From Saturnia japonica (lineage: Eukaryota > Arthropoda > Insecta > Lepidoptera > Saturniidae): a stretch of 64,000 nt of DNA. Each line of letters opens with the position of its first letter. Position 1 is the first letter of the stretch. This document shows, in pieces, positions 1 through 12,100 of the stretch. Under the pieces are notes generated by a model that did no database searches, was not told the DNA's origin, and saw nothing but the letters and a program-made list of their open reading frames with translations. A program made the position numbers and the translations under genes. The DNA is taken from the NCBI GenBank assembly GCA_033032175.1, contig CM065328.1, positions 6,882,690 to 6,946,689 on the forward strand, read 5' to 3'.

Positions 1-104
1 TTTTCCAAACACATTAAAACTTTCCTTACGTACCTACATTAAACTATTGTTTACTTGAACAATTTTTATATCTATAGACTTTGTATTATCATTAATATTT
101 GTAG

Positions 105-3100
105 AGAAAACATAGGAGAAACTGTAATTTTTCAATGGGTGGAGAAAATAAGAGAAGTTCTACAGACAATTAAGAAGGAAGAGATAAGAAAGAAGGATGT
201 AAAACCAGTTGCAGTGGAAACTTTGGATTTGACTTTGGTATGTTTATTTATTGCATTATCATGTTTTATAGGTTTTCTCAACTTTTCACAAGCAAAATAT
301 TCAATAGTTGGATATTTTACAAGTTATGGTCATATATAACTAATCTTCAACTGTACTTCCTTGTACTCAGTCCAGAGGGCTAATATGAAATACCTTGTAA
401 TCACAGCTTGTTAAATATGATAGGTAAATTACAAGTGATAGTAAGTGCAAACTGCATCTTGTTACAGACATAAAAGTTTGCAAAACTTTTTATTAGTAAC
501 TTAAGTTTTTTTTCTCTCTTTATTTAAGGGGCTTTTACAGTTGGTGTATGCTAGCCCTATCGGAGCATATCCAAATTGTACATAATTACATAAATTTCTA
601 CAGAAATTAAAACTATTAACTAAATAAAAAGACTACATACTTCTATCCCTTACACTATAACTATTAATAATAAAGTTCCACAGCATACCAGACTAAACTT
701 AAGTTGTAAATGTAAAACTATTTTTTGACTAAGATGTTTCTTCTATCAGTGCCATAGATCGTTTTGGCGCTAGTCCACCCCAATTCCCTCAGAAGTATTT
801 GAATAAATAAATCATTCTTTTTACTTTTTTTTTCAACTTCGAATTATAAAAAATGTAGGTACTGGCTTGTACCTTATCAAATGACACGTAATTTCATGCA
901 GTTTATTCAAGCAGGCCTGACTACCCTGAGACATGATAGTGAAAATGTCTAATTTGTTTACTTCATTACTTAGCTGACTGTTATTTTTAATTTTATTTAC
1001 TAAATGGCATAAAAGTTCTTGAGTGGTGGCCTCATACCGGAAGAGGCAAAGTCGTCAGACCTGCCACAAGGGGGCACTATGACTGGGTAAAGGTTGCATA
1101 TAGCTGCTAGATTCGGGCTGAAATAATGAATGATGTAATGGCATAATACTAAATTTATTGTTTATGTAAATCACCTTAACAACCTGTATCATTTTATTTA
1201 CAGTTAGATATAAACTGTCCAGAAATAACACATGGAGAGGTAATAGCTGACAGAAAAAGTACTTTTCAAGGGCATGCTGCCGAAGTTCATAGCCTTGAAG
1301 ATGTCAAGTATGTACTATAATTTTTTAAACATGGAAACTACAAAAGTCTCTTTTCCATCTTTTTTTATCTTACTACAAAAGTGGCAAAAAAGCATACGGC
1401 ATACCATTAGCCTACAAACGCTTGTAATACCAAAGGTATCGTTCTCACATTGCCGACCTTTAACCAGCTTACCTCAAGGAGCCCTGGAAATCCTACTCAC
1501 CGCAGAGATACAACACAAGGTTATTTGCATCTTTTTATCTTGCATTAATATCTCTTAATTATATTTTGTGAAGGATGTTATTAATTTATGTGGCCGAAGA
1601 AAAATTGTATGTACAACTTACTTGTGTAGTGTGTACACACGCAAGAAGTCATAGGTATCTACTTAAAATTTTTTATTCCGTACGATGTTTTGATGAAGTT
1701 GCCATCAATGATAATAATGTGAACTCATGTCACTTGCTTTTCCTTTTTTTAATTGTGTAAAAATATTTTTAAAAATTTAATTCTAGAATAATAAGAATAT
1801 CAATCTGTCAATATCCCACTGCTGGGAAAAAGGAAGGCACGGCTTCAACCCAACGTCAGCTCACGATGTATTGGCAATTTTAAACATCGAGAAATCAACA
1901 GTTTTTTTTTTTCTTCACTGTAAACTGAAAAATCAGCCAATTATTTGACCAAAGTATATCGATGAAGTCCGGAAAATAGTCAATTCGCGGAAAATGTAGC
2001 CGGGTGAGGTTATGTTTGACTTGTGACCAGAAACAACGCGACATGGCCGCTTTTAATGAAACATTATAAATGTTAAAAGTTCTAAGTTTATGTAAATTTA
2101 ATTTAGTATGTACTGCCTGTGCCTCTAATCCATGACCAAAACCAATAAATTTATTCATTAAAATTATTATTTATTTTTTACTTCGATTGGATAATTTATA
2201 AATAAAAGCTTGTTATTTTTAACCATTTTGTTTGAACGCGGTAATTTCTGGAACTACACTAGTTATTTATGAAAAAATCATGTTTTCATTTTATAGTCTA
2301 TGTATTGAGGAAAGTTATAGGCTATATCACTTCACACTACGACTCTAAGGTGTGGAACATTAGCTATGAATTTCAAGAAATCTGGCAAGCTTTGGCAGGT
2401 ATGGGGAGTTAGAATAACCGTAGGCTACACGGGCACATTGGCGGCGGCCCTGTATTATAGGGTTGGACGAATAAATTGAACACGAGTGAAGATCACAATG
2501 CTAAACCTATAACAGTAAAAAACATCGTTTTACAGTGCAGTGCTAACAAAACTAAAATTAAATAAGAAGTTCTTGAATGCCACACATAACATGTACGCGT
2601 ATCGGATAGAAAGGAAAACGTCTAAAGGCACAAGCATACTGCAAGACTGTGATGACGACGGTGAAGCTCACGCCGGTGGGAGAATGTTACATTTGTTACA
2701 AATATTGGACCAAAAGAACACATTGGTTGTTGTTTCTAGATGGTAAGTATAAGTATAAGATCTATTTCATAAAATTAAACAGAAGCCTCATTTTTTACCA
2801 GATCGTTACCCTCCTTGGTTATGTTTTTTGGAGTTTAACTCCTTAAGTATCGATTTATATATTTACCCCGGTACGGTAATTTTATGAGGAGTGAAATTTA
2901 TAAAAGAAATATGTTTAGCGTTAACAAAAAGCGTTACGATGTGTATACATACATCATCTTGCTTTTAAATAAATCATTAACCACTCAATCAGTTATTTAG
3001 TCCGACAGTCAGTCAGTCAATCAATCACCTCTTTGCCTATTCCATATTCAAAGATATCGTACTTAGGTGTAAATTTCAGTCGTGCATCGGAGCTGATACA

Positions 3101-4019
3101 CAGAACGCACTTTATTTCGAGTGTATGTATGTACTCTGTAGCCTAAACGGCTTGATGGATTTTAGCATACGAAGTGTCGATTATGGGAGTGACATAGGCT
3201 ATATAATATTTAAGGTCGATCGATGGCTAGGATGCAAATAAAAAGCAAAAATAGAAAAACATTTTGTTTCGTCAAGTGTTTTGTGTTACAGTCGGGTTTT
3301 GTGTTTCCTTTGAAATTATTTAGCTTGTTATATTATAATTTCTTCTCTAAAAGGCTTTCTTCCTTCTTTCTTCTCTGGCAGTTAATAGCTGAAGCAAAGC
3401 GCCACCTATCGGACCCTAATAGCTACAAACCATCGTCTCGATAAAAGAAATATATTATGTGAATATGAAGTCAATCCATCAAGTTGTTTAAAAGTTACAC
3501 AATCACTAACACAGACACACAGGTTTTAATTATAAGATTCTTAAATATTTATATAAAATAAGATAGATAAGCTAGAAAAGAAAAAGAAAGCTATAATAAG
3601 AAGATAGAGATAGATAAGCTAGAAATTGTTAAAATACAGAGAATAATGTTTTTTTTTTCCAACTAATACAAACACCTCTTTTATACTTTGTAAGTTTGTT
3701 GTTTATAATCTCACCTGACATTAAGTACAATAGCCTTAAAATATAATCTTAAATAGTAATAAAGCTAAGTTATGGAGTGACTCTCAAGTGTAGCTACTGT
3801 TACACATCCATCTATAGGTGTTTGGTAACAGATTTCTAACTTGAGGGTGGTAGCTAGTAAGGCGGTCATTAGAAAGTACCCTATCGCCATGCAATAATAA
3901 ACTGTAATAATAATACGTGTTTCAGGTACGGTGGGATACAATTAGGCCCAGATCGGTTTCGCCATATCAATAATGCAACCAGACAAGTTATCCAACAAGC
4001 TGGGCTGTTAAAAAAATAA
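105..4019 (+). CDS. IMPACT: IMPACT homologue, C-terminal four exons (5' end outside window)
   Basis: IMPACT proteins bind GCN1 and restrain GCN2-dependent eIF2-alpha phosphorylation in the cytosol. Four exons join in phase: 105-237, 1204-1307, 2536-2742 and 3926-4019, each with AG acceptor and GT donor. Exon one encodes the end of the N-terminal RWD domain (IGETVIFQWVEKIREVL). The next three give the UPF0029/Impact domain: EITHGEVIADRKSTFQGH, then ATHNMYAYRI, LQDCDDDGEAHAGGRMLHLL and VVVSRW, then YGGIQLGPDRFRHINN and a stop. The VSRW/YGG junction spans intron 3 with the Trp codon split. About 178 residues are visible; the start codon and most of the RWD domain lie to the left. No AATAAA is obvious shortly after the stop. 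Identification is firm because the motif order matches the family throughout. Confidence 0.93.
238..1203 (+). other. IMPACT intron, unremarkable
   Basis: Intron between the RWD exon and the first Impact-domain exon. It is AT-rich with homopolymer T runs. I see no coding exon or clear mobile element in it. Confidence 0.7.
1308..2535 (+). other. IMPACT intron with interspersed repeat fragments
   Basis: Holds a short fragment resembling lepidopteran LINE 3' ends around 1808-1860 (the 'cccactgctggg' type) and, at about 2270-2460, a fragment of the widespread 'aggctatat' repeat family seen again at 11930 and 20340. Short open frames here have no recognisable similarity. Confidence 0.5.
3100..3350 (+). 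repeat. Interspersed repeat fragment in IMPACT intron 3
   Basis: The block with 'gagtgacataggctatataatatttaa' type sequence followed by 'aaaagcaaaaata', 'aagtgttttgt' and a 'gtttcctttgaaattattt' stretch recurs, diverged, at about 45850-45990. This marks a dispersed family. The rest of the intron (2743-3925) shows nothing coding. Confidence 0.5.
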
Positions 4020-6140
4020 CTTAATTATTCTACTTCACTATTTTATTGTTAAACCAAACTATAAAAAAAAAATTGGTGTAAATATATATTTTAATGTGGA
4101 TAAGTAAACAAATTTGTGATTTTTATAATATAGCATAATTACATTGTATGTATTTATATGTTGTATGTAATGGTTTTACAAAGTAAAAGCATTATCACCT
4201 GTAATGAAAAGACCGAATGAGTAACAATTTTCATTCATATTGAGAATAGTTAAGGAATGGACCACTATACCAAATCAGAATTGCCAAAAGTTATTACATT
4301 CATTCTGGCATCTATTTTAGTATCATGAAATAGTAAATTCCACAAGTGGGAAAAAGAGGGAATGTTCGAGGGACTGAGTTGGGTCCCGAGAGCATCAAAG
4401 GATTCTATAGTAGAACACAATACAATACAAAGCCCGAGATTATTATTTTTTTCACAAGTTATGTACTCTACTTTTTACCATTGACTACGAGGATACTTCT
4501 TAGGCGGTGATACTTTTAGTTTGTTACGCTTAGAGAGCAGTCAGTGTAAACGCTGTAATGTAACGGGGTATAAAGAGAGAAAAAATAAAAGGGAGAAAGA
4601 AATAGAGAGAGAGAAAGAAAGAAAATACATTTATTGCCTTGAAATTACGAGCACAGTTTGTACAAAGAAAATTAATATGGGTAATAAACCCATCAATGAT
4701 TTTTATTTCAAGAAGTTTCATTTCTATCACGTATACGTGCAATTTTTTTATACATAATTTATACAATTCGTGCTCGTTCTAAATTTAAAACGTTTTTATT
4801 TTCTTATGAGTAAAAGAGTGTTTTATCCACTGTTTTCGATGAATAAAATGCCCTTTTGCGAGTGACAGTGGTAAAAATAGCATTAGGGCATTGCGGTTTT
4901 ATAAAAGCATAGCTTAAAAAAGGTGAGTTTATAGAAAAAAAAATCAGATATGCCATTCTGGTTCTCGTGGCCTCTTTTATAGATATACGCATACATGCAC
5001 CGTGTACTTTCATAATTATTATACAGTAAATTTTAATATAACAATGTTACAATGTAATAATAATATATTGACGAAGAGTGATAACCTTTTGTGATTTATA
5101 GATCTGTTAATTTTAGTAATTGGAGTTTGCTCCTTAAGATGTCATCTATAATTATAATGAAAGAGTAAAGAGTTGGAAACTGTACGTTGAAGATAATTGA
5201 GAAAAAATTATATGGGGGAGGGGGTTTAGAATCATGAATAAAACACATTTCGAGTTTTTGAAATTTTTGTCTGTATGTCGGTACGTTTGAACGCCAATCA
5301 CGCAAAGACTACTGCATCGAATTTAATTAAACTTGGTATGATTGTATTTTTAAATCTGAAAGTACATTTAGTAAGTATGCATTTTTACACGTATGGACAT
5401 AATAATGTATCTATACCAATATTATAAAGAGGGAAGATTTGATTTTTTGTTTGTAATGGATAAACTCATAAACTACTGGACCAATAAAAAAAATCTTTCA
5501 CCAATATAAAGCTACAGTATCAGCGAATCACATAGGCTTATATTATTTGAAAAATTAATTTTTTTCTCACAAAAATTTCGAGTTTAACACATATTATAAA
5601 AAAATGCCTACACGAGTGCCTACATGGCTGGTATCTAAATAATATATTAATTATATAATTTTGCCTATTGTATATATTCCAAGGCAATCGTTTTTAAAGA
5701 GTAAAGTCCAGTCGCACGTCGGAACAGACCCGCACAATATTTTATTAATTTACCAGCTGTATGTGCCTGGCCAGTTAATTTTTTTTTTCAAAAGTATGAT
5801 ATCTCAACACGCTCGTATTCGAATGGAACGTTTTATCAAAATTGAACCAACCGGTGAAGGGCTTTCGGAGATTGAAGATTTTGAACAAACGAACATTTAC
5901 ATTTTTATATTTATATAAATAGTTGTTTAAATAAGGTGATTAAACATTTAGGCATCATATCAATGAACTTATCCGTCACGAGTTTGTTGCGACTTTGCGA
6001 GACAATTTTCGATAATTTTCTTTAATGCAGTTGGGATTTATTGGGAATTAAAACGTGCATTAATAATAATTTAGGCAGCTACATTTTATTGTTCCGTAAA
6101 AAGTAAATTAACAAATTATGTAATCATAAAATAAAATTGT
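4020..6140. other. Intergenic spacer between convergent IMPACT and SLX4
   Basis: No host exon recognised. It contains a purine-rich low-complexity stretch at about 4570-4632 (GA/GAAA units), a copy of the lepidopteran unit starting near 5405 with 'accaatattataaag', and a short open stretch at 5820-5918 (IKIEPTGEGLSEIEDFEQTN) that looks like a repeat-borne coding fragment of unknown origin. Confidence 0.5.
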
Positions 6141-6146
6141 TTTATT
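6141..6146 (-). promoter_or_regulatory. Poly(A) signal of SLX4
   Basis: AATAAA on the minus strand, about 35 bases past the SLX4 stop codon (6183-6181). Confidence 0.65.
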
Positions 6147-6180
6147 ATAAAATAACCACGATTATGTTATGATACTATGT

Positions 6181-9100
6181 TCAATTTTTATTATTTCTTC
6201 CATTATTATCTCTTGTTTTGACTGTTATGCATTTCTTGTCCAAAAATTTTAAGAGATCCTGTAAATAAATAAAAAAATCTGCATTAGAAATACGCTATTT
6301 TTTCATTTTATTCCTTTCGATTAAGCGAAGAGCAGAAAGATTTAAAAATACGCCATTAATAAAATACTTTATGGAGGAAGGGTTCTCGCTTAATGTGACA
6401 AGAGGGGTATAAGGAAACGTAACGTTCGCAGCTCATCAAACGATTTTGCATATTTTTCTCCCGTTTTTATTTATTTACTTGTGACGTATTTTATCAATGG
6501 TTCTAAAGATAAACCCGAATCGACTTTCTTGTTGGCTTTTCCCGATGACTGAGATGTTTTCCAAATCTCTTACCCCCCTAGCCGTGTGAAAGCTGTCTGA
6601 GGGCCCTTATGGCGAACAGTATAGTCGGTTCAAGAAAAAAAAGATATTTTCCGAAGCGGTAGTCCGGAACATCAAAATACATGTTCATAAGGGCCAAAAT
6701 AAAATAAAATATTGCTCTATTTTTGATCCGGTCCAGTGACGAATATTAGATGTGGATGTCCAAGTGTACTGACAAAGTATAGTTTTTTCAACGAACAGAG
6801 TTCATATAGCTTTTTCTTTTTTGCACTTTTGTATAAAAGTGAAACGGATAGGCGACTGCAATTCGAGTTTAGTGGATGTAAACTACTGTAAAAAAATATA
6901 AAGATGCGTTTACATTGTTTACTTTACGTGGAGTAATATTATTTCTACTTTTTATAGTAAAAGAAAATATGCGACTTTATCTATATATCTTTATAGATTT
7001 TGATATATTTTTTCAATTAAGTAATTTTATTTAAATTTTTTGAATAGGTACGTGCTGTGCTGACCCCACCTAGTGTGGAAGAATTTGATTTTTTTTAAAC
7101 CTTAGATACTTGGTCCTTATCAAAAATTGATCGTGATATCTTTATTCGATAAAAAGTTATTCAAGTTTTAAGAAACTACGATTTTTATATGGGGTATTCC
7201 ATGCCAAATCGACCACTTTTGAATCTTACCCCTTTAGATTTCGCTGAAATTTTTTTATCTTTTTCTACTCGATGAAAGACGTTTTTCAGAATTTTTTCAA
7301 ATTTTTTCATCCAACCCAAAAAAAGTTTTGAAGCTTTCAAAAAAATGGCTCTTTTATTTTCAAATAGCCATAACTCTCTCAAAAATTGGCCTTTCGGGAC
7401 GTTTTAATTTTGATTTTAATTGAATTTTTTGAAAAAATAAAAAAAAAAATTTAACATGATCGCTTCTATGAAATAGTCGCGTTTTTTGTATAAAATCGTT
7501 ATTTTTTCGAAGTTCGTCGTTCTAAATTTTTTTTTTCTCAAAAAAAAGTTTAATCAATTCTACAATTATCCCCGTGTATCCCTGAGTGGGCCGATATTTT
7601 TTTCATAAATATTATTTATATAACATAATTAACGTAATTATATGATTTTAAGGTATTATATTCTCCATATATTGTCCGAATTTACCATTATAATGACTAG
7701 GATTAATGATTGATGCAGTTAACATTTAATGACTCAAAAATAATGCAACAAATTATTTATTAATTTTTTCTTTGGCGTTTAAATATTTTACAAATTCTGT
7801 ATTCATTCGAGTTAGAAAAGTTTTTAACGCACAAACAACTATTTTTGTCGGGAATTACACAGTGTAATTGTTGAGTTCCTAAAATTGGTTTTGTTTTCAA
7901 AAATCGTTCATTTAAATCATCAACTGCTGTATTATAATCCTCTTCTGGTGAAAAATTGACGATAATATTTGGCAAGTTGTCCGAATCAGAAGTCCATTCA
8001 AAAAGTCCTATAGGTGTCGTTATTTGTTTATCAACCACGAGTTGGAGACTTGCTCTTCCTGCAAGTCGTTTGAGGATGCCACCAATACCATCACACGGGC
8101 CTTTGCCATGGGCAGTCGCAAAAAATGCCATTCAGCAGGAATATCAAAATCATCTTTAAATTAGGACAATATATGGAGAATATAATACCTTAAAATCATA
8201 TAATTACATTAATTATGTTATATAAATAATATTTATGACAAAATAAATTTCTGCATTTTTAAAATGTTGAAATTTTTTTTCAACTAAATAAAAAAAAAAA
8301 CAGAAAAAAAATCGGCCCACTCTGGGATACACGGGGATAATTATAGAATTGATTGAAGTTTTTATTGAGAAAAAAAAAATTTAGAACGACGAACTTCGAA
8401 AAAATAACGATTTTATACAAAAAACGCGATTATTTCATAGAAGCGATCATGTTAAATTTTTTTTAATTTATTTTTTCAATAAATTCAATTAAAAACAAAA
8501 ATTTTGAAAAAGAAAAACGTCCCGAAAGGTCAATTTTTGAGAGAGTTATGGCTATTTGAAAATAAAAAAGCCATTTTTTTGAAAGCTTCATAACTTTTTT
8601 GGGTTGGATAAAAAAAATTGAAAAAATTCTGAAAAACGTCTTTTATCGAGTAGAAAAAGATAAAAAAATTTCAGAGAAATCTAAAGGGGTAAGGTTCAAA
8701 AGTGGTCGATTTGGCATGGAATACCCCATATGCATTACGCGTTCTGTCGTACATGTACATCTAGTTAAAAATAAAAATTATAATTGTGAGAGAAGTTAGC
8801 ATTATTACATGCCGGTTTCTATGAGGAAAAAATTGTATCTATGTATTTAATAAGATATTAAGTTATCAAACCGACAAACAATCCGAGTTGTAGGTTAAAC
8901 AAAAATGATTAACATAAAGAAAAACAGACGCGTGTAAGACAGTGTGCCTAGTGTGAGTTTTTAACTATCAATATCACGTTTGCGTTAACGTGACATTTGT
9001 ATGGAGAAACGAACAACGCATTTGGGGATAGTTTACGAAAAATAATATGCGAGTGCAAGATTTGTTGTTTACTATATAGTTAGCGACAAACGATACACTT

Positions 9101-12100
9101 ACTACGCAGTTGACGTTTGCATATGTATGGCAATGCTATTGCGAGTGTGAGTTACAAGTTGGACACATTTTGACAGTTCGAATAATAAACAGACGCTGAC
9201 GTGATAGTAGAGTCATTCACTTGGGGTTTTGTAGTGAGAGAGGCCAAAAGTTGTTATACTGATGAAATTAAAATGTATGGCAAAGGTCACTCGGAGATTT
9301 TATTTTTCTTGGAGGCTTCTTTCTTTTGCTCGTGCTCAAGAGGAACGCATTAAATATTTTAAAAAATACGAGAATATTTTCGTGCGATTTTTGATCCAAT
9401 TAATGAAATCGGATACATGGTTTAGGAATTGATATCTTTGCACAATATGTTCTATATTATATTATATTATTTGTGATTACAGTTCAAACCTAACTTAAGC
9501 AATTTTACCGCTAAATTATAGTTATGATTATATTATATAGTTAGATATATATTTTATTTATATATTTATATGATTATTATAATTATATTAAAATTATATG
9601 TAACACTTAAAACGGCACATAATATTGAAATCGTATTTATATTTATCGAAAACAGTCGTAAGACGTAAACCAAACAATAATTGTTCAAAAACTGACAACA
9701 ACACGTAAAGAAAAATAAAACGACATTTTAAATTAAACTTTATATCTACAGAAATAATAAGCAATGGTTTATCTATTAATAAAACAAAATAATTTACGAA
9801 AATAACATACATAAACATTTTTATCTATATTCATTTTATTACAACTGTTTAGAACTGATATATAATTATGTATTGTCATATTTAAAAAAAAACCTATTAA
9901 AAAATAATTCAAAAACTATTTGTTTCCATATCGCGAAATTTAAAATTTAGCCTAATTATAAAGTTATCCAAATAAAAAAATACTCCATAAAAGTCATCAT
10001 TATATCAAGTTGCGATATGCTTGTCTTCATTATTTAATATTTTTATCTACACGAAACACATCAACAAAGTAAAAAAAAAGACATGGCTATCTAAAACTCA
10101 ACCAAATTCAGTATTCATCTAGCCAATACGTGAATACTGTTGAAGTCGGTTTTTCAACTTGGTCGTAGGATCATACACGCTGCAGAGTAGCCAACATAAG
10201 AATTGAAATAATAACTCATGTTTAGGTGTTTAAACGCGTTTCTGACAGTACGAAGTGAAGGAACTCGCACTCGCGAAATTAACCTTGCCGAACAGTGTGC
10301 TTAGTGTGAGTTTTACAACTAATTGTAGTTTATGTAACTTTTTCGTCAGCGTTAGAAACGCCAAACGGTCCGGCAAGGTTAATTTCGCGAGTGCGAGTTC
10401 CTTTACTTCATACTGTCAGAAACGCGTTTATACACCTAAACATGAGTTATTATTTCAATTCTTATGTTGGCTACTCTGCAGCGTGTATGAATATACGACC
10501 AAGTTAAAAAACCGACTTCAACAGTAATTCACGTATTAGGTAGATGAATACTGAATTTGGTTGAGTTTTTCTATGTTAGATAGCCATGTCTAATTTTTTT
10601 TACTTTGATGATGTGTTTCGTAGAGATAAAAATATTAAACAATGAAGACAAGCATATCGCAATTTGATATAATGATGACTTTTATGGAGTATTTTTTTAT
10701 TTGGATAACTTTATAATTAGGCTAAATATTAAATTTCGCGATGTGGAAACAAATAGTTTTTGAATTATTTTTTTATTTGTTTTTTTTTTTTTATATGACA
10801 ATACATAATTATATATCAGTTCTAAACAGTTGTAATAAAATGAATATAGGTAAAAATGTTTATGTATGTTTTTTTCGTAAATTATTTTGTATTATTAATA
10901 GATAAACCATTGCTTATTATTTCTGTAGATATAAAATTTAATTTAAAATGTCGTTTTATTTTTCTTTACGTGTTGTTGTTAATTTTTGAACAATTATTGT
11001 TTGGTTTACGTCTTACGACTGTTTTCGATAAATATAAATACGATTTCAAAATTATGTGCCATTTTAAGTGTTGCATATAATTTTAATATATGTAATTATA
11101 ATAATTATATAAATATATAAATAAAATATATAAGTAAGTATATAATACAATAATATAATTATAACTCTATAATTTAGCGGTAAAATTGCTTACATTTTGA
11201 ACTGTAATCACAAATAATATAATATAATATAAAACACATTGTGCAAATACATATATTAATTCCTAAAACATGTGTCCGAGTTCATTAATTGGATCAAACA
11301 TCACACGAAAATATTCTCGTATTTAAAAAAATATTTAAAGCGTTCCTCTTGAGCACGGGCAAAAGAAAGAAGCCTCCAAGAAAAATAAAGTCTCCGAGTG
11401 ACCTTTGCCATACATTTTAATTAATCAGTATAACAACTTTTGGCCTCTCTCACTACAAAATCCCAAGTGAGTGACTCTACTATCACGTCAGCGTCTGTTT
11501 ATTATTCGAACTGTCAAAATGTGTCGAACTTGTACTCACACTCGCAATATCATTGCCATAGATATGCAAACGTCAACAGCGTAGTAAGTGTTTCGTTCGT
11601 CGCTAACTATTTTGTAAACAAAAAAACTTGCACTCGCATATTATTTTTCGTAAACTATCCCCAAATGCATTGTTCGTTTCTCCATACAAATGTCACGTTA
11701 ACGCAAACGTGATATTGACAGTTAAAAACTCACACTAGGCACACTGTTTGGCGTTTCTAACGCTGACGAAAAAGTTACGTAAACTACAATTAGTTGTAAA
11801 ACTCACACTAAGCACACTGATGTACAATAGTATTTTGCTGCTATGTGAACGCTGCTTTTGCTCGTTACTTCCAAGCAATCCCTTATGTTGTCACTTTTCT
11901 TGCATTAACTCTGTTCGGCGAATCTATACTAATATTATAAAGATGAAAAGTTTGTTTGTTTGTTTGGTTAAACACGCTAATCTCAGAAACTACTGGTTCG
12001 AATGGGAAAATGTTTCAGTGTTGGATAGCCCATTTATCGAGGAAGGCTAGGCTATATAAAAACACGCTATGACCAATAGGAGCGGAACATCAATGAAAAA

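Noticed and set aside
9594..11080. Twin 74-codon open frames as a duplicated gene
   Set aside because: They lie in the arms of a palindromic repeat, are AT-driven and hydrophobic, and show no family similarity.
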